A DNA stretch of 64,000 nt, taken from the NCBI GenBank assembly GCA_028023455.1, contig JAQFVV010012405.1, positions 3,539,149 to 3,603,148 of the forward strand, read 5' to 3'. The position numbers and the translations under genes were made by a program. The notes beneath the pieces were generated by a model, which made no database searches, was not told where the DNA came from, and worked only from the letters and a program-made list of their open reading frames with translations. This DNA comes from Epiperipatus broadwayi (lineage: Eukaryota; Onychophora; Udeonychophora; Euonychophora; Peripatidae). This document shows, piece by piece, positions 33,418 through 46,625 of the stretch; position 1 is the first letter of the stretch, and the number at the start of each line of letters is the position of its first letter.

Positions 33418-35364
33418 TACCAATAAATCATTATTCATTAAATTAAATTAAACTACAATATAAAAAAAATTAAATTAACACAATGTAACATTTTTAAATT
33501 TGTTTTTGGTGTAATTATCTTAAGTGATCAATATTTATTTCTGTAATTACTAAACTAGTAAAACATTGACATATTTTGTGAGCTTCCCCATGTTACAAAA
33601 TAATGGTCTGTCAATTTGATTTCTTCATCAAAATGCATTTTAATTAAATTAAAATTTTAATATTCTCTTGACTATTATAGTTTTAATAATGTCAATGAAA
33701 CAGGCTACTAAAGATGATATTAAACTATAATACCAGTGATGTTTAAAAATTAGCGTGGAAACCTAATTCTAATGACATTGCAAAGTAGCTGGACATAATG
33801 CAAAAATAATTACATGGGTTTACATTTATTAGTGCATACAATGGGTGAAGTTAAAGAGCTCAATACAAACAATAAACTAACATCTTTAAAATTGTAGTAG
33901 AGCTTGCAAAAAAAATTGCATACTGGGCATGGCTTAAATGTTTTCACATAAAAAACCCACACTATTAATATAAAACTAAAGACAAATAGATGGTGAGAAA
34001 TCAATAAATGGGCTGCTGGTAACTTGACCTGGCAGAGCCAAAGCAAGTAAGCCACATTCTCTTTCTCTCATTCATAGGGGAACTTAACAAATACACTACT
34101 AATGGATATCATCCACATAAAATGTGAAAATCGCTACCTGTCATGAAGCAGTATATTAATTAATAAATGAACAAGGCATGAATTTGTTAATAATAAATAA
34201 GCTTGCATACATGCTCATATGCACAATAACACATATACTTGGTCTAAAAATAAGTTCAAACTAATGCACTATAATTGCAGAGCAATATCAAATATTAATA
34301 ATTTTAATAGCTATCCCAACTTATATACTGGCTTCAAAAACATTCCATTCATACACATATAAAATATAGAAAATCTGTTTATATCCTGTGCACAGTAATA
34401 CATTTTATTATATCAAGATATAAATTCTGAGAACTCTTAATAATTTGCAACTTTAAAAATCTTTTACCTAGATATTTTTTTACAAAATCCCTTTAAGGCA
34501 TGTATATTATTATAAATATACTTTATAATATACTGCATATAAAATAATAGTTAGAAATGCATGAATACTATAATTATAATAATACAATAATAGTATATAT
34601 TAATTTCATAAAACAATAAATATACATTAGACTTGTTTTAACTCATTTAACCAAGTTGAGTTTTGAAAGTTCTTTTATTATTTAAAATGAAGATAACTAT
34701 TTTTAATTGAGGTGTCCTCTTCTTGTACCATTCAATAAAATGTAACACAGTTTTTATTAATGTAGAGGAAACAAATGAACAAGAAAATATTTGAAAGTAG
34801 AATTTCATAAAAAAAAATATCTGCAATTTTAATTTTTAATGAAGGAAAGCAGATACCAGGTACAGGAAGATTAATAATAAACAAGTAACATTCAATTTCA
34901 TAATAAACTTGAGACATTATTTTTGGTAATATTAAAACATGAAGGAAATTCAAATTATTTCTTTCCTTCTGTAGAGCAATAAAAATCTACTTTCAATAAA
35001 TAAATAAATAAATAAATAAATAAATTATGAATAAATAAATTATTACAATGCTATAGTATTATTTTATTTGTATTGGAAGTAATGCAGATATATAATATCT
35101 TTTCCAAAATATTAAGAAAATCAATCTGGATAACACATTTTATCATAATTAGATAAAGCAATTTAAAACAACTGTATTTTATTTTATTTTTTAAATTTAT
35201 GATTGTTTTAAAGAGACTCGTTATTGTATTTGTTTGGCTAATTAAAGATATAATAATTCTTAAAAATATTTCCTGTTAATAATAATAATTGTATTTCAGT
35301 TATTAAGTTGTCTGTATATAAATTACTAAAATACTTTATTGTTAATAATAGTAATTAGTATATA
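33418..35364. other. AT-rich interval, no gene recognised
   Basis: It contains an (AAAT)n tract at about 34998-35030. Frames of 61-81 codons on the minus strand show only hydrophobic, AT-driven composition. Confidence 0.7.
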
Positions 35365-36454
35365 CATCTGGGTCTCGTAATACGTGATAGATAGGTTCCT
35401 CAGAAAACATGCGCAAACGAAATCATGCAAAAATAGATGTAACTTACATTGAAAAAGGGGGGATGCGGTCTGTGATTTTTCAAAATTCACATAAAAGTAA
35501 AGCATCAACATAAAATTACTTTAAAATTCACGCAAAAAAATATAAGGAAATAAAATATGACTAGTAAAAAATTTCAAATTTAAAAAAAATTGATACAAGA
35601 CAAACTTTTTTTAACTATAATATTTAATTTTATTCAAAATAATATATTTTTATGCATAATTTACAGTACAGTAATTTACATTTTTATACACGTTTTAATT
35701 ATTATATCTATTTGCCGAAAAACACATTCATTTGCAAACAACTAGCACCAACTTCACACTCATGTTGTAACAGTGGTTTTCTGGTGACAACATAATTAGT
35801 AATTAATCTTTGAGATGATGATTTTATTAATTGTTTATGAAACTAACAACTAAAAATTAAATTCTTATTTTTGTCTTTAATTTTCAATTCAGTTTAAAAA
35901 TCAAATTTCACATTATTTTCAAGTCACAGTAATTAATTTTTAAACTGTTAATTACAATTAAAAATCAGATTTTAATTTTTAATTGTCAAATTTAATTATA
36001 CCCACTGCTATTACTGACCTTTTAAAAATAAACTTGTGGACACTAAATGATTAATAATTGATTACGTTCTTTTTTAAAAAGCAAAAACAGAATGTGATTT
36101 AAAATGCAAAATTAACACGTACAATGTTTGAACAAATTTACATTATAATCTTGTAAAATTTAATGTGTGTATACATAAAATGTGGAAATTATGATTTTAA
36201 TTTCATTATTGCATAAAATCTTACTATTATAAAGCTCTGAAAATATTAAAATTACTAAGATAAAAGTCGAATTCCAATAATGTGCTATTACTTTCAATGT
36301 AATGTAAGTGCGTGAAATTTATTATTTAAAGTAATAGCACATTATCGGAGTTCATACACATGGGTTTCACTTATTTAACATACTTCCGGTGAAACATGAA
36401 TCACGTAACTTCAAAATTGTGTTAAATAAGTCCGTGTAAAAAGAGACCCAGGTG
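35365..36454. mobile_element. MITE, family CACCTGGGTCTC, copy 3
   Basis: It runs CATCTGGGTCTC to GAGACCCAGGTG with TA on both sides, 1090 bp, same orientation as copy 1. Relative to copy 1 it has an extra AT-rich block near 35880-35990 and a small extra segment near 36350 (ACACATGGGTTTCACTTATT) that looks like part of another terminus. No coding. Confidence 0.85.
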
Positions 36455-38290
36455 TATAACTAATTAAGTTTTTAAATATTGAAGTATTAATAAAATGGTT
36501 TTACATCAAAAGTTCCAAATTAACTAAAAGTCTGTAGAAATGGAAATTAAACATAACTATAACTTTACAGCTTAGCAGTCTCCAGTGTATGTCATATTCA
36601 ACACTGGATTTTTGCATTGTTTCAGTGAACTATTGTTTATAGGCAGGTAAACTTGTGCTGGCAGTGTAGACTTGCTTCAAGAACTTTGAAGATTTTTACC
36701 CCAACATTTTTAACTTAAAGTAAGCTGTTTAAAATTATTAATTACATTGAACAGAAAAGAATAATAATTAATTGAGGAGTAATTGAGAAGTAATTTAATT
36801 TTTCCAGTTTTTTTCTTTTTAAACATGTGTATGCTTCTTTTTTTAACCACAAAGTTTGTCACATGACTTTAGTTAATCAATCATGAATTAGTAATGCAAC
36901 TTTAACCTTTTGATTATCAGTAACATAAAAATTGATTTGAACTTGAATTACTGTCTAGACAGTTAATTAACATATGATTAACTTTGTTTTAATTATCAAA
37001 TAAAACCATTTATTTAATTTTAAAACAATATCTTTAAAATAAATATCTTTTTTATTTTAAGAGATCTTAAGTTATCATTAAATTATTTATTGTTAAAATA
37101 CCATTTATAAAATGTATTGTTTTTTAAAGATAATTAACACTTTTAAACATTTTTTTTAAAACTTCTTTCTTTTAACACATACAAATATTTGCATACACAT
37201 GTATACTAGACATGATTAAGAAAACTAAAAAATTTACTGCAAATAAATAATTATTTTAAAAGACAGCTAAACTAAATTTACTTTCTGAAATTCATTTAAG
37301 ATAAAACTCATTTCAAACCAGCTTTTTCTAAGCTTAACATATTAAATTCTAATTTTAAATAGATATTACATGAATCAATTAGTACTATAGTAATCACTAT
37401 TTTAAATGCATTTTAATACAGATTTTTAAATAATTTTTTAACAATAGCAAACAAAAAACTCTCTCTAGTACAAACAATTAAAAATATAATCCATTTTAAA
37501 CTATCTTTTATCCGAGTTTGTCTTATCAAATTTGAACTTAAACAATTATTAAATCAATTAATTGATATTCTTTTTGTAATTATCATTCAAATATATTTAA
37601 CTAAGATGTCTTATTAATACTTTAGAGTGCATAGTTAATATTGTATATATCTTAAAAATAGTAAAGTTTATTTATTACAGGGCTATATTTATTGGAGTGA
37701 AAATTTTATTTAATCTCTCCTGGGTTAAATATAAGGTTACAATATATGTGTATTTTAATTTTAAATCATGCCTGTAAAAGAATACTAATATTTCCTCACA
37801 TGACATGTAATTTGACATATAATAATAAATGTGGTATGAAATACTATATAATATATTTAGATGAAGATATTTCAACATGTATAAATAATATAAAAAATTT
37901 CACAATATTTACATCTAACAGTTAAATAGATAAAAATTAATCCATGCCTTTTTGCAACACAGGAATTTATATGAGAGACAAATTTAGATACTGCCTAGTA
38001 AATGTGATTCTTTTTATTATGGATGTGAACAATGTATAATCAAATTAATGCTCAAAAATTAGGATCTCTATATAATCATTTTAAATAAACTTGTGAAAGA
38101 CCAATCTTTATTATTACAAAATATACATTATAAAATATTCTATCATGTATTTGGAATGAAGAAATCTTTAAGAGAAGAAGAATCATATATAAATAATATG
38201 CATGTTTGATTGGAAAGCAGATATGAGTGAATTCTTTTTTGACTATTGCCCAAGAACATACATGAAAGACCAATTTAAACTAATCATTTG
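36455..38290. other. AT-rich interval, no gene recognised
   Basis: Homopolymer-rich DNA with no supported feature. Confidence 0.7.
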
Positions 38291-38294
38291 ACAT

Positions 38295-39015
38295 TTCCCT
38301 TTCTTGTTCTCACATGCAACCTAAAATTTAAGATTAAACCATTATTACTTATCAGAAAATAATAAATCTGACTTCATTTGATAGATATTTTTGTTTACTA
38401 CTGAAATAAATTTTAAATGTTCACATTTTTTTTGCTATAAATATTCAAAAAATGAGATTGTTTATTTTTGTTATATCTAATAAAATATGCTTTAAAAGTT
38501 TAAATTTTTTAAAATATTTATTGCAAAATTATGATATTTTCATAATCGTTATTATAATTAGATTGCTTATGTAGAAAGCTTCTAAATAGCTTTAGGGCAT
38601 ATTTGCATTGTCCACTAATATAACATTCTATTTTTGAAAATAAAGTATTTCCATTCAAAGTAAGTTATTAATTATTTATATTTTTGATATCTAATAAATA
38701 TTGTGTAAATTATTGTATAAAAATATCTAGAATTGTAATAAATTCACAAATAAACAAATTTTTGGTTATTCAAACCATTTTCTTTAAGCAATGTTGTAAA
38801 AATTGTGATGTTAAAAACCGGTCATAATACAATAGATATACTTGTCAAGGCAGAGCTAAATACAATTGCTTTGAGGAATTTTTTGATTTTCTTGCAATCT
38901 ATGGAATTTTTTTAAGCAAAAATTTTATATTATAATGTATCTAGGAATATACACATATTACAGTATAAAGTTTGCAGAAATTTTTACTAGGGAGTGAATT
39001 AATGAAAAAACAAAG
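38295..39015. repeat. Dispersed repeat, copy 1 (about 0.7 kb)
   Basis: It matches 60530-61590 in the same orientation over most of its length (blocks AACCATTATTACTTATCAGA, TATTTGCATTGTC and ATCTATGGAATTTTTTT). The copy at 60.5 kb carries about 270 extra bases. No coding capacity is visible. It is an unclassified repeat. Confidence 0.8.
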
Positions 39016-39407
39016 TAATTCACATGAAAACTAAAAAAGGTTAAAACATAATCCAGTTTCAATTAGATATTATTAATATAAATAATAAGTAAAATTTTAT
39101 TTTTGCAGATAATTATTGTCAAATTTGCTTCCCATAAAATTTATTGGTTCACAGAAAAAGTGGATTCATTTTTGTTTGCCAAGCAATTAGAAGTGAATGC
39201 TATAAAACTTATATTATTTATATAGAGCACTCAGAAAGTTTGCATTTCACACATGCCCCATACACGCACACACACATATATATCCAGATTCAATAATGAA
39301 GTCTGTATATTAATCATATAGTATTTTATAACACCAGTAAAATATCACATGCAATATTTTATAAAATAAAAGTCAAGTTGATTTATTATTTAACTATAAA
39401 TAACAAT

Positions 39408-39523
39408 TTTTTTAATTTTATAATTGTTTCTCCCTATTCTATATATATATATCATGTAAAAATCTATTTTTAATTTTATAATTGTTTCTCCCTATTCTAT
39501 ATATATATATCATGTAAAAATCT
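39408..39523. repeat. Perfect tandem duplication, 58 bp period
   Basis: Two units, each with AATTGTTTCTCCCTATTC, (TA)n and CATGTAAAAATCT, are practically identical, implying a recent event or gene conversion. Confidence 0.95.
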
Positions 39524-40590
39524 GGTGCAATAAATTTGAAACAGAAAATTGCATCCATGCTAAAAGGAAATTTGATTTTGATTTGTTAAAATTACTTTAA
39601 AATAAGTTTTTAAAGTTATTTTTTGATGAAATTATTATTAGTTCCAATACATTCATTTAAATTTGCAGCAAACATACTTTTTTTTTTTAAAGTAAAAAAA
39701 AAAAAATCTTAGTAAAATAAAATCTTAGGTATATTTGGCCTGTTTTTACAAAAGTTATTTCCATGTGATTTGCCTTTTTAGAGGATTAATTCTGCTGACA
39801 TTCAGTACATATAAACATACATGACACACACAGTTTTTTTTTAAATTTTATAATATCGCTAAAATGTATTACTATACAAAAAAAGAACACTTTCAAGCTT
39901 TTACTTATTCAAAGAGAGACTGAAGTAATCAGTTAAATAAAAGCTGATATAAAAAAAGTTGCCAGGTGGTAATGATAAAGAAAATATATTTTTGGCTTTA
40001 TAATGCAACAATATTATGTAAAATTTTAATATTAATATACAATTCATTAAATTAAAATGTTTCCAACAGCTATCATATTTTTATGCTAAAACTAAATTAT
40101 ATGTTAATTAAATTTTATTTAAATGTATTAACATTAATTATTTATTCATTATTAACTTTTAAAATATGAAAATCTTCTGCTATTAAACAGTTGGCCTTAA
40201 TTACTTCACTTAAAAACTTTAAATTTTAATCCCGATAAAACATGATGTATTTTAGCATTTTTAATGCAAAATAGTATTTTTGTAATTAATTTTATTATAA
40301 ATTATTGAAGCCTGCTTTTGTTATTTGAATCTTAAGTGGTATGACTATACTTGAGGGTTATGATTTAATAGTGCGATTCAATTATAATGGTGCAAAACTC
40401 TTTATGCAATTTCTAGGTCTATTGTCCAATAGTTTGCTTTTATAAAGTCGCATTTTATAAAGAATATAGTAATAAAGGAAAAGAAAAGACTGTCATCATT
40501 CAGTTGTTCGCTTAATATTATATATTAACATACACAAGCAAAAATATTACTCATAAACCTTTCAAATATTAATCTTTCTGTTTTAATTTC
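39524..40590. other. AT-rich interval, no gene recognised
   Basis: Nothing beyond poly-A and poly-T runs was seen. Confidence 0.7.
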
Positions 40591-40716
40591 AATCAATGGT
40601 TTTTTATCTACCCTTCTGTTTATATGTTTGTCAATACATCTGTTTATATTATTGTCTGATTATTTTTCAATCTATCAAAGTTTCAAAATGTTTTTTCTAT
40701 CTATTTGCCTGCCTAC

Positions 40717-40985
<269 letters not shown>

Positions 40986-41232
40986 ATGTCCGTCTACTAT
41001 CTATTTATTTCTCTATCTGTTTGTCTGCCATTCTATATCTATTTATATGCGACTGTCTGTGTCTATCTATTTTTTACCTGTCTATTTATTTATCCATCAA
41101 TTCATTCAATTAGTTATCTTTTTATCTATTTCTTTACCTATTTATTTATCATTCTATCTTTCTATCTACTTAACCAACCTTTCTGTTACTTGTTTATTTA
41201 TTTACTTATTTAGACATGTATATCATTTTTAA

Positions 41233-44200
41233 ATCATTAAATATATGAATAATTTTTACAATGTATCCATTACATGTACATACTTAATAAAATTTAATAA
41301 TCATCATCACTTCAAGAGTATTATAGTTTAAAATAAATAGTACATGTTGTAGAGTTATTTGCAAGAAACTATCTTAGAAGCGTGAATTTTCTCATATTTT
41401 TTCTGTTCAAATACTCTTTAGAGACCATGGATCCTGATTATATATTAAATTAAAAATTTATATTCACTCTTTTTTTGTTAAAATTTCTTTCTTTCCTTTT
41501 TTTTTTAGTGAGTGTGTTTGTCTCTTTTATAGTGTAAAAATATTTATTTAATTAAATAATATTGTTTTAATGCCTTTTTTGTGATCAAAAACGTCCTACA
41601 TTTTTTTTTGTTCAATTGGCCTTTTATTTTTTCCTATGATTAGATATACTCTTTAATTGTATTTATAGGTACACTGGATTTACCAATAAAAAAAATTGAA
41701 ATTTTGTGAATATTTAATTTTCACTTGAATGTCCTTTTATGGCTGGTGACAGAACACGTGATGCAAATATTAAGACGAGGGAAACAATGTATGCATAATA
41801 ATGCATGGATGCTCTGCTCAAACATACATTTATATAACAAAGAGCAATGCTATACCTGTGGATTTACTCATCCACACAAAGGAATAATGAACAGTAAATA
41901 CTCTGAGGATTTTCTAACCATCATCAGAGCAAAAAGAACCATTACAGAATGTTCTGCAGATTAATCACCAGTGCTGAAACAAACAAAGGAAATACAAAAT
42001 AATGGCAAACAATTATTCTAGAAATTAATCACCAGCACAGAAAAAGCCATATAACATTAAAATAGTACTAACACTCATTTTCTTAATAAATGAGAAATAA
42101 ATTACCCTCGTCAATCTACTAAATTGGAAGGCATGTGCAGTTTAACAAATGTGAACTAAGCCCAAAAAATGTAAGAAAACTCTATTATAGGAAACAATTG
42201 AGATAATGGCCAACCATAGACCAGATGGTATGAAAGAATATTATCTAATATTATAATATGAGTATAAGCACAGAACCCTGGAAAGATGTACAGGGTGAAG
42301 CCATGTGGTGATGATGCATTATAGATCCATGGAATTAATCATTAAATCTTTATGTAAGTGCTCCCTAAATTGTCTCTCTTTAATCCCTATATCTAAATAA
42401 ACAAATAATTATTTAATACATACAAGATTATATATACAGTGAATTTAACATACTTACAAGAGAATATAAAATACAAATAAAACATAAAATGTATGTTCAT
42501 TAAATTACTACACTAGATTCAAATATATATTATTTAAATCTATTGGCTATTAGCCAATCAATTAATAGTACATTTTTCAAACTTAATGACAGATATCAAT
42601 TAAATATATTTGTTTAATTATAACATAGAATCTTAAAAGTTGATTGTATGCTTTTTTATCTCCATTTATAAGAAATATTTATAAATTAGCTGATCTACAT
42701 GTAGGTTCTGAAGATCCAAGATATTTTGAGAGGTAGGATATGCATTATTTTAGTCAGATTATCCTTGAAAATTAATAAAATTGCATGGCTTTATTTTAGG
42801 TTTTATTCCAAAATTATTTCATTTATTAGTGCTGAGAACAAAGAATGATAGTTCAAGCAAATAATTATCCCACATGTTATACAATTGCCAAATAGTTTCT
42901 GGTTAGCTGTTATTTCTTTCAACAACTACATTGTAGTTTTAATAAGATAACTCATAATGTTGTTTCTAATCTAAGTTCAAAGTGGGATTATAATTAATTC
43001 TTTGTCATTCAAACACTGGTGCACAAAATGTTAAACAGCACTTTATTACACACATAACATTTCTTTCCATACATATATAAAACTCTCATATGTGTTAAAT
43101 TTCATGAATTATTCCACACATTCATAACACTATGCGCTAAAGTCAAGAAAACAACAATTTATCCAAAGTTAAATATAGGATTTCATTTCACACATGAACA
43201 ACACTACTATATAAGTTAATGCTAATAAAACTTTATCCAAAGGCTAAATATAGTCTTTAAACAATAATAATTTTCAAATAGACTGACCTTTTAGAACTGT
43301 TATTCCTATATATATGAATATATAAAGATATGCAAAAAGTGAAGAATAAGAGAATATAACTTATTCCTGTTGTTGTGGTCAATAATTATTCCTGTGCATT
43401 TCAGTTTTTGTAGACCTTGGAGAAGATTATCAGCAGCTAGATTCATGGTTGGGAAACTTGAACAGATTACTTAAGATTTGGCTATACATTTTGCTATTAG
43501 CACCAGATAATTTTTCAACTTAAAAAGTTTTAACTTAACTTCCTTCTTTACATTTATGTTTTCTTTTTTTAAAAAAGAGAAGCTTTCATTTTTGTTATTT
43601 TTTTTAACGGTAAAATAATAAATAAATAAAATATTACACTTGCTGTTACCACAGCAGTTCTTAAAAAAAATCTCTCTGACAGTTCTATTTTGTTTCTTAG
43701 CCAATTAAATTTCTTCTCATTTGCATATTTGTTGAAAATGAAAAATGAAAAGAAAAAAAATGTGTTTATCTTACTATATTTTATAGATTAATTCAAAAGA
43801 AATTAAATAAATTTTCTAATTAAAGCAAAATAATCTATAGGATTATTTAAAGAGAAAAACAAATAATAATTATTTGTTTTTATTTATTTTACTAAAATTG
43901 ATTTAAATGACTGTTGGTTTTCACTTTCAGGTTAAGCATAGTTTACTTAACTTAGTGTTTGGAAATAAAGCAAAACTAATAGATAAAAGAAAGAAAAAAA
44001 ATTATATAATAAGTAAGGCAAAAAAAGATAAATTATATAATCTCATTGTTCATTTAATTCAATTTATCATTGTTCTTCTGTGAGTTAATGTTCTTTCTTT
44101 ATTTAGCATCACAGTTGTTGCATAAATTACCCAGAAAATTTAGAATACTTTTTTAGATATTTAAGTAGCCATCTCAGAAAATCATTTAAGATTAATCAAT

Positions 44201-44309
44201 TTCTAATTCAACAAGATTACAAAACTGCCAATGGTTTGATTGTGTAAAAAAGAATATTATATAATACAATATTCATTTAGTAATATATTTGTGTGTCTAA
44301 ACATATAAT
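41233..44309. other. AT-rich interval, weak features only
   Basis: The 79-codon frame at 41725-41964 has ordinary amino-acid composition and four cysteines but no recognised motif, and I do not call it a gene. The phrase AATCACCAG occurs twice just after it (about 41963 and 42027). Confidence 0.55.
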
Positions 44310-44553
44310 TTACATTAGTTTTTTGCTTACAAAACACATTTTCTGTTTGCAGAAATCATATTCAGTAAACATCGCTAGACATTGGTCACATTTCAATATT
44401 ATTTTAAGATTTTTCCACATATCATAACATACATCAGGTATAATATGGCTGATATAAAATTCAATAATTCTTAGTTCATCAAGAATTACTGGAGATAATT
44501 TAAATCGATCAGTTGAATTGAGATCAGGAGTTATTAATTGATGTGATGACCTG
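44310..44553 (-). CDS. Candidate internal exon, unknown protein
   Basis: On the minus strand an AG at 44552-44551 (context CATTCAG/GTCATC) is followed by an open frame with balanced, protein-like composition. It reads SSHQLITPDLNSTDRFKLSP, then DELRIIEFYISHIIPD and YDMWKNLKIILKCDQC. A possible donor GTAAGC follows about 216 bases later, near 44332; otherwise the frame stops at 44310-44312. The neighbouring minus-strand stretch up to about 44640 (HMTADGMFIKIRYPFLALT) is also protein-like in another frame. This is the best host-exon candidate in the window, but I do not recognise the family and it may be a pseudogene or mobile-element remnant. Confidence 0.35.
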
Positions 44554-44659
44554 AATGATCAGCAAAATTTGTTAGTGCAAGAAAAGGATATCTAATTTTT
44601 ATAAACATGCCATCAGCTGTCATGTGAGACTTCACAATCTTTGACGACCAACCTCCTTA

Positions 44660-46625
44660 AAAATTCTTCCAACAAAACACAAACAACACGTGCACACCCT
44701 CTCTTTTTTTAACATTCCAGGCTCTTCTTTAATTAAAAAACCCAAATTTTTGAAACTAATAAATACTAGCAATAACTTTTAAATGATGCACAAATAATTG
44801 TTTAATACGTTTTTTAAAAATAAAAAAATCTAGTTTTTTTTCTTTTTTAGTTGCTTGAAATAAAATTAAAAAACACTTCAAAATGTATAAAGCATTGATA
44901 TCAAACCCGCACATTTTTAGAATTTGAATTAAAAAAATATTTATATTTAAGTTTTAATGCTATATATTAAACTCTAATCAACTATTTGAAATTATTATTT
45001 TTAAATGCAAACATTTTTTTTTTTTAATTCTACGTTCTTTATAGCTATTTATATATATTAAGCTAAAAGGCTTTTACTGAATATGCTTAAATAACAGAAT
45101 TCTACAGATTCTTATTTCATATTAACTTGAAGAAGACATCAAATAGTTGTCCATAATGTTGCATTAAAAGAAACTAAATAGTTTTCTTATTCACAGCAAC
45201 ATATTTGTAGATATTCATTTCAATAGATGTTTTTATAGGAAGCGTGTTTGATCAGATTTCTATGTAACGCTCGCATAATAACGATTTTGGTTTGTTCAGT
45301 CAAGCAACTGTACCATTTTAATAAAACTTTTTATTTTTTTAAAAAACTTTTACAAATATTTTATTATACTGACTATTGAATTATTTTTAATTTTTAAATG
45401 TCTAATTCGTGAACATGTTTCAAACACGATTTACAAGTGATTGATTACATTAAAATTCTTAAGTCATTAAAAAGATTAATATTTTCAATTTAAAATTTGT
45501 AATTTCGAAGTGTCAAAGTAATAAAATTAGTTTTATTTTATAATCATGTTTATTGATTTTTATAACATACGCGCATAATACGTTTTGTGAATGCGTACGT
45601 AAATATGTGCATGTTATATATATGACTTTGTGTGTGTTAAATTTAATTTAATTAATTAGGATATTATGCGTAATCTCCCGGGATTATAAATAATTACTTA
45701 ATTTTTTTAGTGATATAATTAATAAAAAACGAAAGGCTTACTAGTTATCAAAAAAAAAAAAAAACGGTGACTAACTATTAATGGTTTCCAATTATTATTG
45801 GTTTATATGATAAATCTAATCTTGAAAAAAGGCAATTTATTTAATAAAAAAATAATCATGAAGGGCCTAATGCAAGACAAACTTACTTAGCAAACAATCA
45901 AAAAAACAATACGAGCACTAAAGTCAAAAAAGAAAATAATTTATACCTATGTGTGTTTACGTACGTTGGTGTGTGTCAAATAATCGTGTTTAAACCCGAA
46001 ATTGACAAAAATAGTATTTAAAATAAAATTATTAACTCGATTAGGTCACGATGAAAAATAAAAATAATAATTTAAAAAAAATGTAGACACATGACTTTAA
46101 AAATATTTGAAAATAAAAACTATTATTCTTACCCGAAAAGATTTAATTTATTCTTTAAAAAATGTGACATAATCAACATAAATTAATAATTTATAACTAT
46201 TACGGCACTTTTTTCTAAAAACATATTAAAATTAATAGTGATATTTATGTAGCACAAATTTTATAATAGTATAATCGTATCAAATAGATGATTAAACAAA
46301 GACAGTAATCAAATGAATCGTTTAATAGTAAAAAATATTCATAACTACTTGAATTTGTAAATTTACACAGTTTACAGAATGATCATAACAGAAGGGATGG
46401 AATTTGGATTAATAATATACCCATCAGTAGTATGTAATAAGAGTAAGTGTAAATAAGAAATATATCTGGATTAAAAAATCTCTACCTCAAGAAATGATTA
46501 ATAATAAAATAATCTAAAGATATTGCAGTAAAAAAGTGAAAGAGTTTTAACATCTGTAGATTAAATTATAGTAATTTTCTAAAATAATGATCTATTTTGA
46601 AAGTAATACAAATGATAAAAAATGT
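44660..46625. other. AT-rich interval, no gene recognised
   Basis: It contains homopolymer runs and short GT/CG-containing islands (for example ACGTACGTTGGTGTGTG near 45960), with no interpretable feature. Confidence 0.65.

Noticed and set aside
41725-41964. 79-codon frame with four cysteines
   Set aside because: The start is not supported, no family is recognised and no splice signals were found. It is kept only as a remark in the interval entry.
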